Part shown: in pieces, positions 36,844-46,191 of the stretch
Numbering within the stretch: the first letter of the stretch is position 1
Layout: each line of letters begins with the position of its first letter
NCBI RefSeq assembly: GCF_006151805.1
Contig: NZ_VDDA01000005.1
Span: 1 to 64,000 of the forward strand
Source of the DNA: Methylobacterium terricola
GTDB lineage: Bacteria; Pseudomonadota; Alphaproteobacteria; Rhizobiales; Beijerinckiaceae
Reading direction: 5' to 3'
DNA: 64,000 bases
Notes under the pieces: model-generated
What the model saw: the letters and a program-made list of their open reading frames with translations, nothing else
What the model was told of the DNA's origin: nothing
Databases searched by the model: none
Position numbers and translations under genes: made by a program

Positions 36844-37328
36844 TGCACACGACCATGCAAACCATCCTGCGCATCAACGGGCGCGAGGCACGCCTCGACC
36901 ACGATCCCCGGATCACCCTGCTCGATGCCCTGCGCGAGCGGCTCGGGCTCACCGGCACCAAGAAGGGCTGCGACCAGGGCCAGTGCGGCGCCTGCACGGT
37001 GCTGATCGACGGGCGGCGCGTCCTGTCCTGCTTCAGCCTCGTCGCGGCGGTCGAGGGCGAGGTGACGACCATCGAGGGTCTCTCCGGCGAGGACGGGCCG
37101 CTGCACCCGATGCAGCAGGCCTTCCTCGACCGTGATGCCTACCAGTGCGGCTACTGCACTCCCGGTCAGATCATGAGCGCCATCGCCTGCGTGACCGAGG
37201 GCCATGCCGGCAGCCCCGACGAGATCCGGGAATACATGAGCGGCAACCTGTGCCGCTGTGCTGCCTACCCGAAGATCGTCGAGGCGGTGCAGCAAGCGGC
37301 GCCGCATATGAGAGGGGAGACGGCCTGA
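36843..37328 (+). CDS. paoA: 2Fe-2S subunit of a PaoABC-like aldehyde oxidoreductase
   Basis: A 161-residue subunit with two [2Fe-2S] clusters: the plant-ferredoxin type (CDQGQCGACTVLIDGRRVLS followed by Cys) and the helical type (CGYCTPGQ, then CRC about 30 residues later). It passes electrons from the molybdenum site to FAD or an external acceptor. Unlike E. coli PaoA it has no Tat signal, which suggests a cytoplasmic enzyme. The start overlaps the SDR stop and its own stop overlaps the FAD subunit start, both TGATG. The symbol rests on the subunit set and the Fe-S feature of the next gene. Confidence 0.9.
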   Translation: MHTTMQTILRINGREARLDHDPRITLLDALRERLGLTGTKKGCDQGQCGACTVLIDGRRVLSCFSLVAAVEGEVTTIEGLSGEDGPLHPMQQAFLDRDAYQCGYCTPGQIMSAIACVTEGHAGSPDEIREYMSGNLCRCAAYPKIVEAVQQAAPHMRGETA

Positions 37329-38323
37329 TGCGCCCCTTCGCCTATGCCCGCGCCGGAGACACACCGACGGCACTGAGCCTGTCGGGAAGCAAGGCCGCCT
37401 ACTTCGCCGGCGGCACCACGCTCCTCGACCTGATGAAGCTCGACGTGCTGCGCCCAGAGCGCCTCGTCGACATCAACGCGCTCAAGGCCGAGCACGGCAG
37501 CATCGCGGCGGATGGATCCGGCCTCGTGCTCGGCGGCCTCGCCCGGATGAGCGAGGCCGCCGAGCATCCGGCGATCGCCCGCCACTACCCGGCGATCCGC
37601 GACGCCCTGGTCCAGGCGGCGAGCGCGCAGCTGCGCAACATGGCGAGTCTCGCCGGAAACCTGCTCCAGCGCACCCGCTGCCTCTACTTCCGCGACCGCA
37701 GCTGGCACGCCTGCAACAAGCGGAACCCGGGCAGCGGCTGCGCCGCCATTCACGGCGTCAACCGCCGCCTCGCGGTGCTGGGGGTGAGCGAGCACTGCAT
37801 CGCGCATTATCCGGGCGACCTCGCCGTGGCGTTGGTGGCGCTCGATGCGAGCCTCGACCTCGTCGCCCCGGACGGCAGCACCCGCACCCTGCCGCTGGAA
37901 GCCCTGCACCGCCCCTGGGGCGACACGCCTCACATCGAGACCAATCTCGCACCGGGCGAACTGATCACGGCGATCCGGGTGCCGGCCGCGCCCTGGTTCC
38001 GCCGTTCGCTCTACCGCAAGGTGCGCGACCGGGAATCCTACGACTTCGCCCTCGCTTCGGCCGCGGTCGCCCTCGACCTGGCGCCGGACGGGACCGTGCG
38101 CGAGGCGCGGGTCGGCCTCGGCGGGCTCGCCGCCCGGCCGTGGCGGGCGCGCGAGGCGGAGGACGCCTTGCGCGGGCAACGCCTCGACGAGGGGAGCGCG
38201 GCCGCCGCCGCGCAGGCCGCCTTCGCGGGCGCCGTCACCCACGGCGAGAACGCCTTCAAGCCCGAGCTCGGCCGCCGCACCCTGGTGCGCGCCCTCCTCG
38301 ACGCCGCCGCGATGGAGACGTAA
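37328..38323 (+). CDS. paoB: FAD subunit with extra [4Fe-4S] motif (PaoB-like)
   Basis: A 331-residue flavin subunit. FAD site AYFAGGTTLLDLMKLDV near residues 24-40 and the QLRNMASLAGNLLQRTRC stretch. Directly after comes a Cys-rich insertion (CLYFRDRSWHACNKRNPGSG, then Cys) that in PaoB-type subunits binds a [4Fe-4S] cluster not found in ordinary xanthine dehydrogenase FAD subunits. C-terminal domain (FKPELGRRTLVRALLD) as in the CO-dehydrogenase flavoprotein family. Translationally coupled on both sides or nearly so (2 bases before the next ATG). Confidence 0.9.
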   Translation: MRPFAYARAGDTPTALSLSGSKAAYFAGGTTLLDLMKLDVLRPERLVDINALKAEHGSIAADGSGLVLGGLARMSEAAEHPAIARHYPAIRDALVQAASAQLRNMASLAGNLLQRTRCLYFRDRSWHACNKRNPGSGCAAIHGVNRRLAVLGVSEHCIAHYPGDLAVALVALDASLDLVAPDGSTRTLPLEALHRPWGDTPHIETNLAPGELITAIRVPAAPWFRRSLYRKVRDRESYDFALASAAVALDLAPDGTVREARVGLGGLAARPWRAREAEDALRGQRLDEGSAAAAAQAAFAGAVTHGENAFKPELGRRTLVRALLDAAAMET

Positions 38324-38325
38324 CG

Positions 38326-40575
38326 ATGCCGACCCTGATCGGGCAGCCGACCCCGCGCATCGACGGCCGCGCCAAGGTGACGGGCCGTGCGTCCTACGCC
38401 TCCGACGAACCGGTCGCGAACCCGGCCCACGCCTTCCTTCTCACCAGCTTCATCGCCCGCGGGCGGATCACGGGGTTCGACTTCGCTGAGGCGAAGGCCG
38501 TGCCGGGCGTCCTCGACATCCTGACCCACGAAAGCGTGGGGAGCGAGGCCAAGCCCCCGAAGCAGGCGAGCGGCGGGCCGACCACCACCACGATGGAGGA
38601 CGACCAAGTCTGGCACGACGGCCAGATCATCGGCATCGTGCTCGCCGACACCTACGAGGCCGCCCGCGAGGCCGGCTTCCGGGTGCGGGTGCATTACGCC
38701 GCCGAGACGCCGGCGGCGAGCTTCGACGCGGCCGGGGCCGAGCGCGAGCGGCGCGACGACGGCGAGCACCAGGATTACGCGATCGGCGATGCCGAGGGCG
38801 CACTAGGAGCGGCCGAGGTGACGCTGCAGGCCGCCTACGCCACGCCGACCCAGCACCACAACCCGATCGAGCTGTTCACCACCACCTGCGCCTGGGAGAA
38901 CGGCAACCTGACCATCTGGGAGCCGAGCCAGTTCGTCTACGGGTTGCGCGCCAACGTGGCCGGCCAGCTCGGCATCCCACCGGAGCGGGTGCGGGTGATC
39001 TCGAAATTCGTTGGCGGCGCCTTCGGCTCGAAGGGCGGGGCCACCGCCCGCACCGCCTGGATCGCGGTGGCGGCCCGCCGCCTCGGCCGGCCGGTCAAGC
39101 TGGTGGCGACCCGCGACCAGGGCTTCACCATTGCCACCTACCGGGCCGAGACGCGCCACCGCATCCGGCTCGGCGCCACGCGCGACGGGCGCCTGACCGC
39201 CCTCGTGCACGAGGGCACCGAGGTGACCTCGCGCCCGAGCCGCTACAACGTCTCGGGCAACGAAACGACGGCGCGGCTCTACGCCTGCCCGAACATCCTG
39301 ACCCGGGTCGACATCGTGCATGCCGACCGCAACACCCCGGGCTTCATGCGGGCGCCGCCGGAGACGCCCTACATGTTCGCGCTGGAAAGCGCGGTCGACG
39401 AGCTCGCCGAGAAGCTCAGGCTAGACCCGATCGAGCTGAGGCGCCGCAACGACGCGAAGACCGACCCGGTGAGCGGCTTGCCCTTCGCGGGCCGGCGGCT
39501 GATGGCCTGCTTCGACGAGGGCGCGGCCCGCTTCGGCTGGGCCGATCGCAACCCGCGGGCCGGGTCGATGCGGGACGGCGAGTGGCTGGTCGGCCTCGGC
39601 TGCGCCAGCGCGGTCTACGAGACCAACATCGCCGCCTGCGCTGCCCGGGTGAGTTTACGCCCGAACGGCACCGCCCGGGTGGAGGTAGCCGGGCACGATA
39701 TCGGCACCGGCGCCTACACGGTGGTGGCGATCACCGCCGCCGACCGGCTCGGCCTCGACGCCTCGGTGATCGACGTCGCCATGGGCGACACGACCCTGCC
39801 GGCGGCGCCACTGGCGGCGGGATCGAGCCACACCGCGAGCCTCGCCAACGCGGTGGCAGCGGCCTGCGAAATGGTTCGTGACCGACTCGCCCGCGCCGCG
39901 ACGACCCGGAATGCCGGCCCGCTCGCCGGGCGCGACCCTGGCACCTTGCGCCTCGTCGATAGCTGCCTCACCGCCCCGGACGGCGTGGCCGAGCCCCTGA
40001 GCGACGCCGTCTCGCGGCTCTCGCCCGGTGTGGTCGAGGCCTTTGCCGAGAACATCCCGGACGGCGCGCCGCCGGATGCGATGGGCAAGCTGCATGCCGG
40101 CACCAACCCGATCCTGCGCGGCTACAAGCGGTCGGACGTGGCGGCCTACGCCTTCGGCGCGCAGTTCGTGGAAGTGCGGGTGCATGCCCGCACCCGCGAG
40201 ATTCGGGTGTCGCGGATGCTCGGCGCCTTCGCGGCGGGAAACATCGTCAATCCAATCGCGGCCCACAGCCAGTACATGGGTGGGATGATCTGGGGCCTGT
40301 CGGCGGCCCTGCTGGAGAAGACCGAGCTCGACGACAGTGCTGCGCGCTACGTCAACGACAACCTCTCCGAGTACCACATCCCGGTCTGTGCCGACGTGCG
40401 CGATGTCGAGGTGATGATGCTGCCGGACGATGACGACCGCGCCAATCCCCTCGGCATCAAGGGCCTCGGCGAGATCGGCATCGTCGGCATGAACGCGGCC
40501 ATCGCCAACGCGGTCCACCACGCCACGGGGCGGCGCATCCGGGAGCTGCCGATCCGGATCGAGGACCTGCTCTGA
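38326..40575 (+). CDS. paoC: Molybdenum-binding subunit (PaoC-like)
   Basis: A 749-residue catalytic subunit of the xanthine oxidase family. The N-terminal aldehyde oxidase domain (RIDGRAKVTGRASYASDEPV) is followed by cofactor loops VGGAFGSKGG and TPGFMRAPPETPYMFA, and the catalytic base Glu716 lies in IKGLGEIGIVGMNAA near the C-terminus. It oxidises aldehydes (PaoABC oxidises aromatic aldehydes) to acids using water. No Tat signal. The maturation chaperone (PaoD/XdhC) is not encoded in this window, so it must lie elsewhere. Real substrate inferred only. Confidence 0.9.
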   Translation: MPTLIGQPTPRIDGRAKVTGRASYASDEPVANPAHAFLLTSFIARGRITGFDFAEAKAVPGVLDILTHESVGSEAKPPKQASGGPTTTTMEDDQVWHDGQIIGIVLADTYEAAREAGFRVRVHYAAETPAASFDAAGAERERRDDGEHQDYAIGDAEGALGAAEVTLQAAYATPTQHHNPIELFTTTCAWENGNLTIWEPSQFVYGLRANVAGQLGIPPERVRVISKFVGGAFGSKGGATARTAWIAVAARRLGRPVKLVATRDQGFTIATYRAETRHRIRLGATRDGRLTALVHEGTEVTSRPSRYNVSGNETTARLYACPNILTRVDIVHADRNTPGFMRAPPETPYMFALESAVDELAEKLRLDPIELRRRNDAKTDPVSGLPFAGRRLMACFDEGAARFGWADRNPRAGSMRDGEWLVGLGCASAVYETNIAACAARVSLRPNGTARVEVAGHDIGTGAYTVVAITAADRLGLDASVIDVAMGDTTLPAAPLAAGSSHTASLANAVAAACEMVRDRLARAATTRNAGPLAGRDPGTLRLVDSCLTAPDGVAEPLSDAVSRLSPGVVEAFAENIPDGAPPDAMGKLHAGTNPILRGYKRSDVAAYAFGAQFVEVRVHARTREIRVSRMLGAFAAGNIVNPIAAHSQYMGGMIWGLSAALLEKTELDDSAARYVNDNLSEYHIPVCADVRDVEVMMLPDDDDRANPLGIKGLGEIGIVGMNAAIANAVHHATGRRIRELPIRIEDLL

Positions 40576-40669
40576 CAGTCGCGGGGAGCTCATCCTCATC
40601 CGTTCGGGTCGACGCTCCCGCGTTCCCAAGGTCCAGCACGCTTCGCAACCCTTCTCCTCTCAGCGGCGG

Positions 40670-41605
40670 ATGACGATCTGCGCCATGGACGACCTCAAGG
40701 CTGAAGCCGATCAACTGCTGCTGGAGCCTCGACCGCTCAAGGTGCTGCTTGTCGCAGGCTCGGCCCGGCGGCTCGACGGCTGCCCCGGCCTCGACGGAAA
40801 GGCACGGGCACTGATGCACCGCATGCTCGGACGCCTGCCGGCGGGCTGGCAGGTCGATCACGTCGACATCGGCAACGAGCACGGCAAGCCCAAGATCCAG
40901 GGCTGCAACGGCTGCGTCGGGTCGTCGATGGCGCTCTGCGTCTGGCCCTGCAACTGCTACGGACCGGACAGCGACCACCAGCCCGACCTGATGTGGAACG
41001 AGAAGCTCTATCAGCGCCTCGCCCGCGCGGATGCCTGGGCCATCATCGGCCCGGTCTGGTGGTACGGCCCGACCACCAACCTGAAGGCGATGTTCGACCG
41101 CCTGGTCTGCATGAGCGGCGGCAACCCCCGACCGGACCTGATCGACAAGAAGAGTACCCTGAAGGCTCAAGCTCTTGAGCGCTCCCCGCTCTGGCGCGAG
41201 CTTACGAAGAATCACCTGGAGGGTCGCACCGCCGCATTCTTCTGCTACGGCAACGAGGGCGGCAACGAACTCGACGCCGATCGCCGCCCGCGCCTCCTGC
41301 AGCATAAGGCGTGGTTCGACCCGGATTGCGAACCCTATGGCGGCGACGAGCGCAAGGCCTACCAGGGCCTGGTCTGGCAGTGTCGCTACAGCGGGATCGA
41401 GGTACCGGACGCGTTGTGGCGCCACGCAGCCATCGGGCTCGGGCGCCCCTATGCGGACGACCAAGCCGACGACATGGTGCGGGACAGCGACGCCGTGGCC
41501 TGCTTCGACGCGTGGGTCGATGCCTTCGTCAGCCATGTCACGACCAAAGGCCCGATACCCGGCACCACGGAGGCCGAACGTGGGGCACAGTCGACGACCG
41601 GATAA
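40670..41605 (+). CDS. NADPH-dependent FMN reductase-like flavoprotein
   Basis: A 311-residue flavodoxin-fold protein. It has the FMN phosphate-loop-like start VLLVAGSARRLDG, the CNGCVGSS and CVWPCNCYG cysteine-rich loop, and IIGPVWWYGPTTNLKAMFDR, a typical flavin-reductase stretch. The family is the NADPH-dependent FMN reductase superfamily; members reduce quinones, flavins or metal. The five Cys in the loop at about 75-100 are unusual and might bind a metal or act in redox. ATG 40670 is used; MDDLKAE at 40685 is also possible. It follows the PaoC gene by 94 bases and may be an electron acceptor for it. Confidence 0.8.
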   Translation: MTICAMDDLKAEADQLLLEPRPLKVLLVAGSARRLDGCPGLDGKARALMHRMLGRLPAGWQVDHVDIGNEHGKPKIQGCNGCVGSSMALCVWPCNCYGPDSDHQPDLMWNEKLYQRLARADAWAIIGPVWWYGPTTNLKAMFDRLVCMSGGNPRPDLIDKKSTLKAQALERSPLWRELTKNHLEGRTAAFFCYGNEGGNELDADRRPRLLQHKAWFDPDCEPYGGDERKAYQGLVWQCRYSGIEVPDALWRHAAIGLGRPYADDQADDMVRDSDAVACFDAWVDAFVSHVTTKGPIPGTTEAERGAQSTTG

Positions 41606-41704
41606 GCGAGACAATTCAGAGATTCGGATCACGGCCTCGCACGCGCTGACTCTCAACCTGCTCCCACCTCTGCCGACTGCCGGCATTCGTGCGGCATGTA
41701 TCGG

Positions 41705-41729
41705 CGAACATGAAAAGCCCGAGGGCGTT
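41705..41729 (+). promoter_or_regulatory. Candidate EcfG-like promoter of the mrp-act-cox cluster
   Basis: CGAAC, 16 bases, CGTT: one mismatch in the -35 element, ending 32 bases before the mrpE ATG. If real, the whole antiporter and terminal oxidase cluster would be under general stress control. Weak evidence. Confidence 0.35.
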
Positions 41730-41761
41730 AGAGCCTCGACCAACATCGGATTCGCCCGACG

Positions 41762-42229
41762 ATGCTCCGCAGCACCCTCGCCTGGCTCGGCACGCTCGCC
41801 CTCTACCTCCTGCTCGCCGGTGCCGCCGGCACCCACGAGGTCGCGACCGGGATCGTCGTGGCGGGCCTGACGACAGCGTGGGCCGGGCGGATCCGCACCG
41901 AGGCGAAGCGGCACTTTCGCTTCTCGCGCACCCACCTCGCCCCCTGGAGCCGGGCGCTCGCGGGCTTAGGGTCCGCGACCCTGCGCACCGGTGCCGCGCT
42001 GGCGCGGGCGGTCCTGGTCGGCAGCCATCCGGGCCACGCCCATCGCCGGCCGTTCCGTCGCGGGCCGGAGGACGAGCCGGCCGAGCGGGCCCGGCGGGCC
42101 GGGGCCGTGCTCCTCGCCTCGCTCGCGCCCGACAGCTTCGTGCTGCGCGCCGATCCCGGCCGCGACGAGGCGCTGATCCACGCGCTCGGCGAGTCGCCCC
42201 CGCCGGCCGATCCGCGGTGGCTGGCATGA
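41762..42229 (+). CDS. mrpE: Mrp antiporter subunit E
   Basis: A 155-residue MnhE/MrpE-family protein with two N-terminal helices (STLAWLGTLALYLLLAGAA; GIVVAGLTTAWAG) and a cytoplasmic domain containing SLAPDSFVLRADPGRDEALIHALG, close to the family's SxTPGT...D.....H region but with SLAPDS in place of the usual Thr/Pro motif. MrpE supports assembly of Mrp-type Na+/H+ antiporters. It is the first of seven genes, each overlapping the next by four bases. Confidence 0.85.
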   Translation: MLRSTLAWLGTLALYLLLAGAAGTHEVATGIVVAGLTTAWAGRIRTEAKRHFRFSRTHLAPWSRALAGLGSATLRTGAALARAVLVGSHPGHAHRRPFRRGPEDEPAERARRAGAVLLASLAPDSFVLRADPGRDEALIHALGESPPPADPRWLA

Positions 42230-42480
42230 CCGGGCCCTGGCTCGCCGCCGCGCTCGCGCTGCTGCCGCCCTTTGGGCTCGCGGTCGCGGCAGCGGCCCGC
42301 GGCAGCCTCGCCTCCCGCCTCGTGGCGGTGCAGCTCGCCACCTCGGTCGCGGTGCTGCTCCTCGTCGTGATGAGCTTCGCCCTCGACCAGCCGGCCGTGA
42401 TCGACCTCGGGCTTGTCCTCGCGGTGCTGACCCTGCCCGGCACCCTGCTCTTCGCGATGTTCCAGGAGCGCTGGCTGTGA
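42226..42480 (+). CDS. mrpF: Mrp antiporter subunit F
   Basis: An 84-residue three-helix MrpF/MnhF protein. The conserved region SRLVAVQLATSVAVLLLVVM and the acidic helix (IDLGLVLAVLTLPGTLLF) match the family. ATGA overlap with mrpE and GTGA overlap with mrpG. Confidence 0.85.
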   Translation: MTGPWLAAALALLPPFGLAVAAAARGSLASRLVAVQLATSVAVLLLVVMSFALDQPAVIDLGLVLAVLTLPGTLLFAMFQERWL

Positions 42481-42761
42481 GCGTCCCCGTCGGGCTCTGC
42501 CTCGCCCTCGCGGTGCTCGCTGCCTGGATCGCCGCCCTGGCGTTCTGGCGGCTCACGACTCCCCTGGAGCGGCTGCACACCGTGACCTTCGTCAACGTCG
42601 CCGGGGGTGCAGCACTTGTCCTCGCCGCCTGGCTGACCGACGGGCTCTCGCCGCGGGCGTTGAAATGCACCGCGATCTGGCTGGCGACCCTGCTCGTCGG
42701 CGCGCTCCTCTCACACGTCACCGGCCACGCGCTGCACATCCGCGACGGGGAGCGGCGATGA
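42477..42761 (+). CDS. mrpG: Mrp antiporter subunit G
   Basis: A 94-residue MrpG/MnhG protein with three helices and the family pattern LTTPLERLHTVTFVNVAGG (compare DxxxRxHA.......G). GTG start at 42477 in a GTGA overlap. The C-terminus ends in a short polar tail (HIRDGERR). Confidence 0.82.
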   Translation: MSVPVGLCLALAVLAAWIAALAFWRLTTPLERLHTVTFVNVAGGAALVLAAWLTDGLSPRALKCTAIWLATLLVGALLSHVTGHALHIRDGERR

Positions 42762-43003
42762 GCGGCCTCGTCGCCGGCCTCCTGATCCTCGCCGCTGGCT
42801 CGGGCTTGCTCGTGGTGATCACCCGCGACCCCAGGCGGCAGGTCTACGCGCTCGCCGGCAACGGCCTCGTCCTCGGGCTGCTGTTCCTGGCCTTGGAGGC
42901 TCCCGACGTTGCCCTGTCGGAGATCGCCGTCGGCACGGCGGTGACGCCGTTCCTGTTCCTCGTCGCGCTCGCCGCCATTGCCACGGACCGGGTCGGGCGA
43001 TGA
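42758..43003 (+). CDS. DUF4040 (MbhD-like) subunit, in place of MrpA C-terminus
   Basis: An 81-residue three-helix protein with YALAGNGLVLGLLFLALEAPDVALSEIAVGTAVTPFL split over two helices, the DUF4040 signature. In classical Mrp systems this segment is part of the C-terminal end of MrpA; as a separate gene it corresponds to MbhD-like subunits of archaeal membrane-bound hydrogenases and MRP-derived modules. The conserved Glu and Asp (EAPD, SEIAVG) lie in the proposed ion path. ATGA overlaps on both sides. Confidence 0.85.
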   Translation: MSGLVAGLLILAAGSGLLVVITRDPRRQVYALAGNGLVLGLLFLALEAPDVALSEIAVGTAVTPFLFLVALAAIATDRVGR

Positions 43004-43776
43004 GCGTGCGGATCCGCCTCGTCGTTCTCGCCCTCGCGTTCCTGGCGCTGGCGCCGGCCGTGGCCCACGTCGCCCTCGCCCTGCCGGGCTTCGGCGCGCC
43101 GATCTCGCCCTACGGGCAGGCGGTGAACGCCCTGTTGCCGGACCTGCGCCACGTCACCAACATGGTGGCGGCAGTCAATTTCGATGTGCGCGGCATCGAC
43201 ACGCTGGGCGAGGAGTGCATGCTGCTCTGCGCCGTGACCGGTGCGACGGTGCTCCTGCGCGGCGCCCGCGGCGAGAGCGGGGCCGAGCGGGCGGGCCACG
43301 TGCCCGGGCGTCCGGTGATCCCGCGCGCCGACGCGACGGTGCTCGCCTGCCGGATCGCCGCGACGCTCACCCTGCTGCTGGGTCTCTCCATCGCGCTCCA
43401 CGGCATGACGACGCCGGGCGGCGGCTTCCAGGGCGGGGTCATCGTCGCCTCGAGCCTGCTGCTCCTCTATCTCGGCGAGGGCTACGCGGTGTGGCGGACT
43501 CTGGTGCGCGGGCCGGTGCTCGCCCTGCTCGAGGGCGGAGGCGCGCTGCTCTACGTCCTGGCAGCGGCAGTCCCGCTCGTCATCGGCCGGCCGGCCCTGG
43601 AGAACATCCTGCCCCTCGGCACCCTCAAGGACCTCTATTCCGGCGGGCTGATGATCGTGGTCAACGCCGCGGTCGCCCTGTCGGTGACCGGCAGCTTCGG
43701 GCTCCTGCTCCTCGAATTCATGGAGGAGACCCGCGCGCCCGACCGCGATTCCGTGCCCGACGAGGAAGGCCGATGA
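43000..43776 (+). CDS. mrpB: Mrp antiporter subunit B with MbhE-like N-terminus
   Basis: A 258-residue protein. The N-terminal 100 residues contain [20 protein letters not shown], characteristic of the MbhE-like/MrpA C-terminal region. The C-terminal 140 residues are MrpB proper ([20 protein letters not shown], conserved in MnhB). So MrpA-tail and MrpB functions are fused. It is part of the ion-translocating arm in the inner membrane. Confidence 0.88.
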   Translation: MSVRIRLVVLALAFLALAPAVAHVALALPGFGAPISPYGQAVNALLPDLRHVTNMVAAVNFDVRGIDTLGEECMLLCAVTGATVLLRGARGESGAERAGHVPGRPVIPRADATVLACRIAATLTLLLGLSIALHGMTTPGGGFQGGVIVASSLLLLYLGEGYAVWRTLVRGPVLALLEGGGALLYVLAAAVPLVIGRPALENILPLGTLKDLYSGGLMIVVNAAVALSVTGSFGLLLLEFMEETRAPDRDSVPDEEGR

Positions 43777-44147
43777 GCGCATTGCCCTGGTTCGTGGCCG
43801 CTTGGCTGTTCGGGGTCGGGCTCTACGGGCTGGCCACCTCGCGCCACGCCGTACACCTCGTCGGGTGCCTCACCGTGTGTCAGTCGGCGACCTACGTGCT
43901 GCTCCTTGGCCTCGGCTTCGTGGACGGCGCAGGACCGCCGATCTTCTACGACCATCCGCCCGGCACGCCGGCGGTCGACCCGATCGTGCAGGCCCTGGTG
44001 CTGACCGACATCGTGGTCGGCGCCGCGGTGTCGGCGCTGCTGCTCGCCATCGCCGTCCAGGTGCAGAAGCGCCGCCACACCCTCGATCCGCAGGCCCTGC
44101 GGCCCCTTCGCCCACCCGATTCCGCGCCCGAGCGGTCGTCCCGGTGA
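43773..44147 (+). CDS. mrpC: Mrp antiporter subunit C (NuoK-like)
   Basis: A 124-residue three-helix protein homologous to NuoK. It contains [20 protein letters not shown] in the Glu-bearing helix region and [20 protein letters not shown], the MrpC hallmark (DP..QALVLT.IVI..A). Coupled by ATGA upstream and GTGA downstream. Confidence 0.88.
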   Translation: MSALPWFVAAWLFGVGLYGLATSRHAVHLVGCLTVCQSATYVLLLGLGFVDGAGPPIFYDHPPGTPAVDPIVQALVLTDIVVGAAVSALLLAIAVQVQKRRHTLDPQALRPLRPPDSAPERSSR

Positions 44148-45889
44148 ATCCCGACGCCGTCCTTCCTGTCGCGGTGCTGCTGCCTCTCGGCGTGGCGACG
44201 TTGATGCTCGGCCTCGCCCACTGGCTGCCGCCGCGCCTGCCGAAGGTACTAGCGATCCTGACCGCGCTCGCCGTCTGCGGTTTGTGCGCCTGGCTCGCCC
44301 GCCAAAGCCTCGACGGACCGGTACGACACTGGTTCGGCGGCTGGACGCCCGACGCCGCGCAGCGGCCGGACGTGGTCCTCGGCATCGGCTTCCAGGCCGA
44401 TCCGGCGAGCGCTGCCCTCGCGGCCTTCTGCGGCCTGCTGTTTGCCGCCACCTTCGTCTTCGCCTGGGGCTACTTCGACGCCGAGCACGCGCATTTCCAG
44501 GTGCTGATGCTGCTCTTCCTCGCGGCGATGGTCGGCTTCTGCCTCACCCGCGACCTGTTCAACCTGTTCGTCTGGTTCGAGCTGATGAGCGTCGCGGCCT
44601 TCGCGCTCACCGCCTACCCGCTCGGCCGCAGCGCGCTCGAGGGCGCCTTCAACTTCACGGTCACCAATGCGCTCGCGAGCTTCCTGATGCTCGCGGGAAC
44701 CGGGCTGCTCTACGCCCGCACCGGCACCCTCGACTTCGCCGCCATGGGCTGGATCGTCGCCGGGATCGGTGGCGACCCGGTCGTGACCGGCGGCTTCGTG
44801 CTGGTGGCCGGCGCCCTTCTCACCAAGGCGGCGATCCTGCCGTTCCACCTCTGGCTCGCCGACGCCCACGCCGTCGCACCGAGCCCGGTCTCGGTGATCT
44901 TCTCCGGCGCGATGGTCAGCCTCGGCCTGTTCGGCCTCGCCAAGCTGGTGGCGCAGGTCTTTGCCGGCGATCCTACCGTCATGGGGCTGGTGCACGGGCT
45001 GATGCTGTGGCTCGGTCTGGCCACCGCGCTCGTCGCCGGCCTCATGGCCTTCGCCCAGCGCCACCTCAAGCGGCTGCTCGCCTTCTCGACCATCGCGCAT
45101 CTCGGCATCATGCTGACGGCGCTCGCCGCCGATACGGGCACGACGAGGGCGGGCCTGCTCCTCTACGTGGTCGGGCACGGCCTGGTGAAGGGCGCGCTGT
45201 TCATGGTGGCGGGCACGCTCCTCGCCCTGCGGCAATCGGCCGACGAGATCGTGCTCTACGGCCGGGGCCGGGGCCTGTGGCCGCCGGCCCTGGCGATGGG
45301 GCTCGGCGGCCTCCTCCTCGGCGGGCTGCCGCTCGGCCTGATGCACGGCGCGACCGGGCTGATGGAGCACGGGGCCGGCCCGCTCGTCACCGCAGGCACG
45401 ACGCTGGCCACCGCGCTCACCGGCGGCGCGGTGCTGCGCGCCGCCGCGCGAATCTTCCTGCGCGCCAGCGGCGTGCCGGGGCCGGAACTCCTCGCTCCGA
45501 CCGAGCGCGAGCGCGAGAAGCCCGACCGCCCGCTCTGGCTGATGGCCCTGCCGGCGCTCACCCTCGTCGCGCTGGCGCTCACGCCCTACGACGCCGTGGC
45601 CCCGTTCCTCGGCGCCGCGGCGGCACGCCTCGCCGATCCGGCAGCGCTTCCTCTGGTGCTGTCGCCGGCCGAACTCGGCAACCTTGCGCCGATCGGACTG
45701 ACGCTCGGCGTCCTGGCCCTCGCCCTCATGCGCCGCCGTGCGGTGTCACGGGCGATGCGGCGGCTTACCGGGGTGGAACGGGCCGGCTTCGGGGGGCTGC
45801 AGGCCCTGCATAGCGGGCTGGTGGGCGATTACGTGACTTGGATGGCCGTGGGTCTGGCGCTGTTCGCGGTGGTCTGCGCGCTGACTTGA
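44144..45889 (+). CDS. mrpD: Mrp/complex I antiporter-like subunit (MrpD type)
   Basis: A 581-residue, about 14-helix NuoL/M/N-family subunit. The ion-path residues are visible: Glu in [15 protein letters not shown], Lys in [20 protein letters not shown], and [18 protein letters not shown] with a Lys/His pair. GTG at 44144 overlaps the mrpC stop. It is the only antiporter-like subunit of this cluster; a typical Mrp has both MrpA and MrpD. Whether it is functionally MrpD or a complex I-5-like subunit is open. Confidence 0.88.
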   Translation: MNPDAVLPVAVLLPLGVATLMLGLAHWLPPRLPKVLAILTALAVCGLCAWLARQSLDGPVRHWFGGWTPDAAQRPDVVLGIGFQADPASAALAAFCGLLFAATFVFAWGYFDAEHAHFQVLMLLFLAAMVGFCLTRDLFNLFVWFELMSVAAFALTAYPLGRSALEGAFNFTVTNALASFLMLAGTGLLYARTGTLDFAAMGWIVAGIGGDPVVTGGFVLVAGALLTKAAILPFHLWLADAHAVAPSPVSVIFSGAMVSLGLFGLAKLVAQVFAGDPTVMGLVHGLMLWLGLATALVAGLMAFAQRHLKRLLAFSTIAHLGIMLTALAADTGTTRAGLLLYVVGHGLVKGALFMVAGTLLALRQSADEIVLYGRGRGLWPPALAMGLGGLLLGGLPLGLMHGATGLMEHGAGPLVTAGTTLATALTGGAVLRAAARIFLRASGVPGPELLAPTEREREKPDRPLWLMALPALTLVALALTPYDAVAPFLGAAAARLADPAALPLVLSPAELGNLAPIGLTLGVLALALMRRRAVSRAMRRLTGVERAGFGGLQALHSGLVGDYVTWMAVGLALFAVVCALT

Positions 45890-46191
45890 GTGCCTCGCGA
45901 GCCGCCCTTCGGGCCGTCACCGTCGCGGCGATCTGCGACAGACCAACGATCGAGCCGCAGGACGCGAACTCGGCCTCGCCGAAAGCTCAGGCTGCCGGCG
46001 CATGCCCGGCTTGCGGTTTCTGAAGGCCCATGCGCCCGGAGAACCGCGGCTCTCAGGTGGAGACGTGACTTCGAGGCCACGGCCGCGATCCCTCGCTCCG
46101 GGCAACGGAACCATAATACCTATACAGAGTATATTGCCAAGGATGCGGGGCGACCGCCGTCCGGAGATCGGGGAGCGAGACTGCAAGCGGA
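45890..46191. other. Gap between the mrp and act genes
   Basis: The only gap in the 15.5-kb cluster. No gene is evident. A short AT-rich patch (CATAATACCTATACAGAGTA at about 46112-46131) is the best candidate for an internal promoter of the act-cox genes. A GGAAC lies just before it at about 46107 but has no CGTT partner. Confidence 0.45.
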
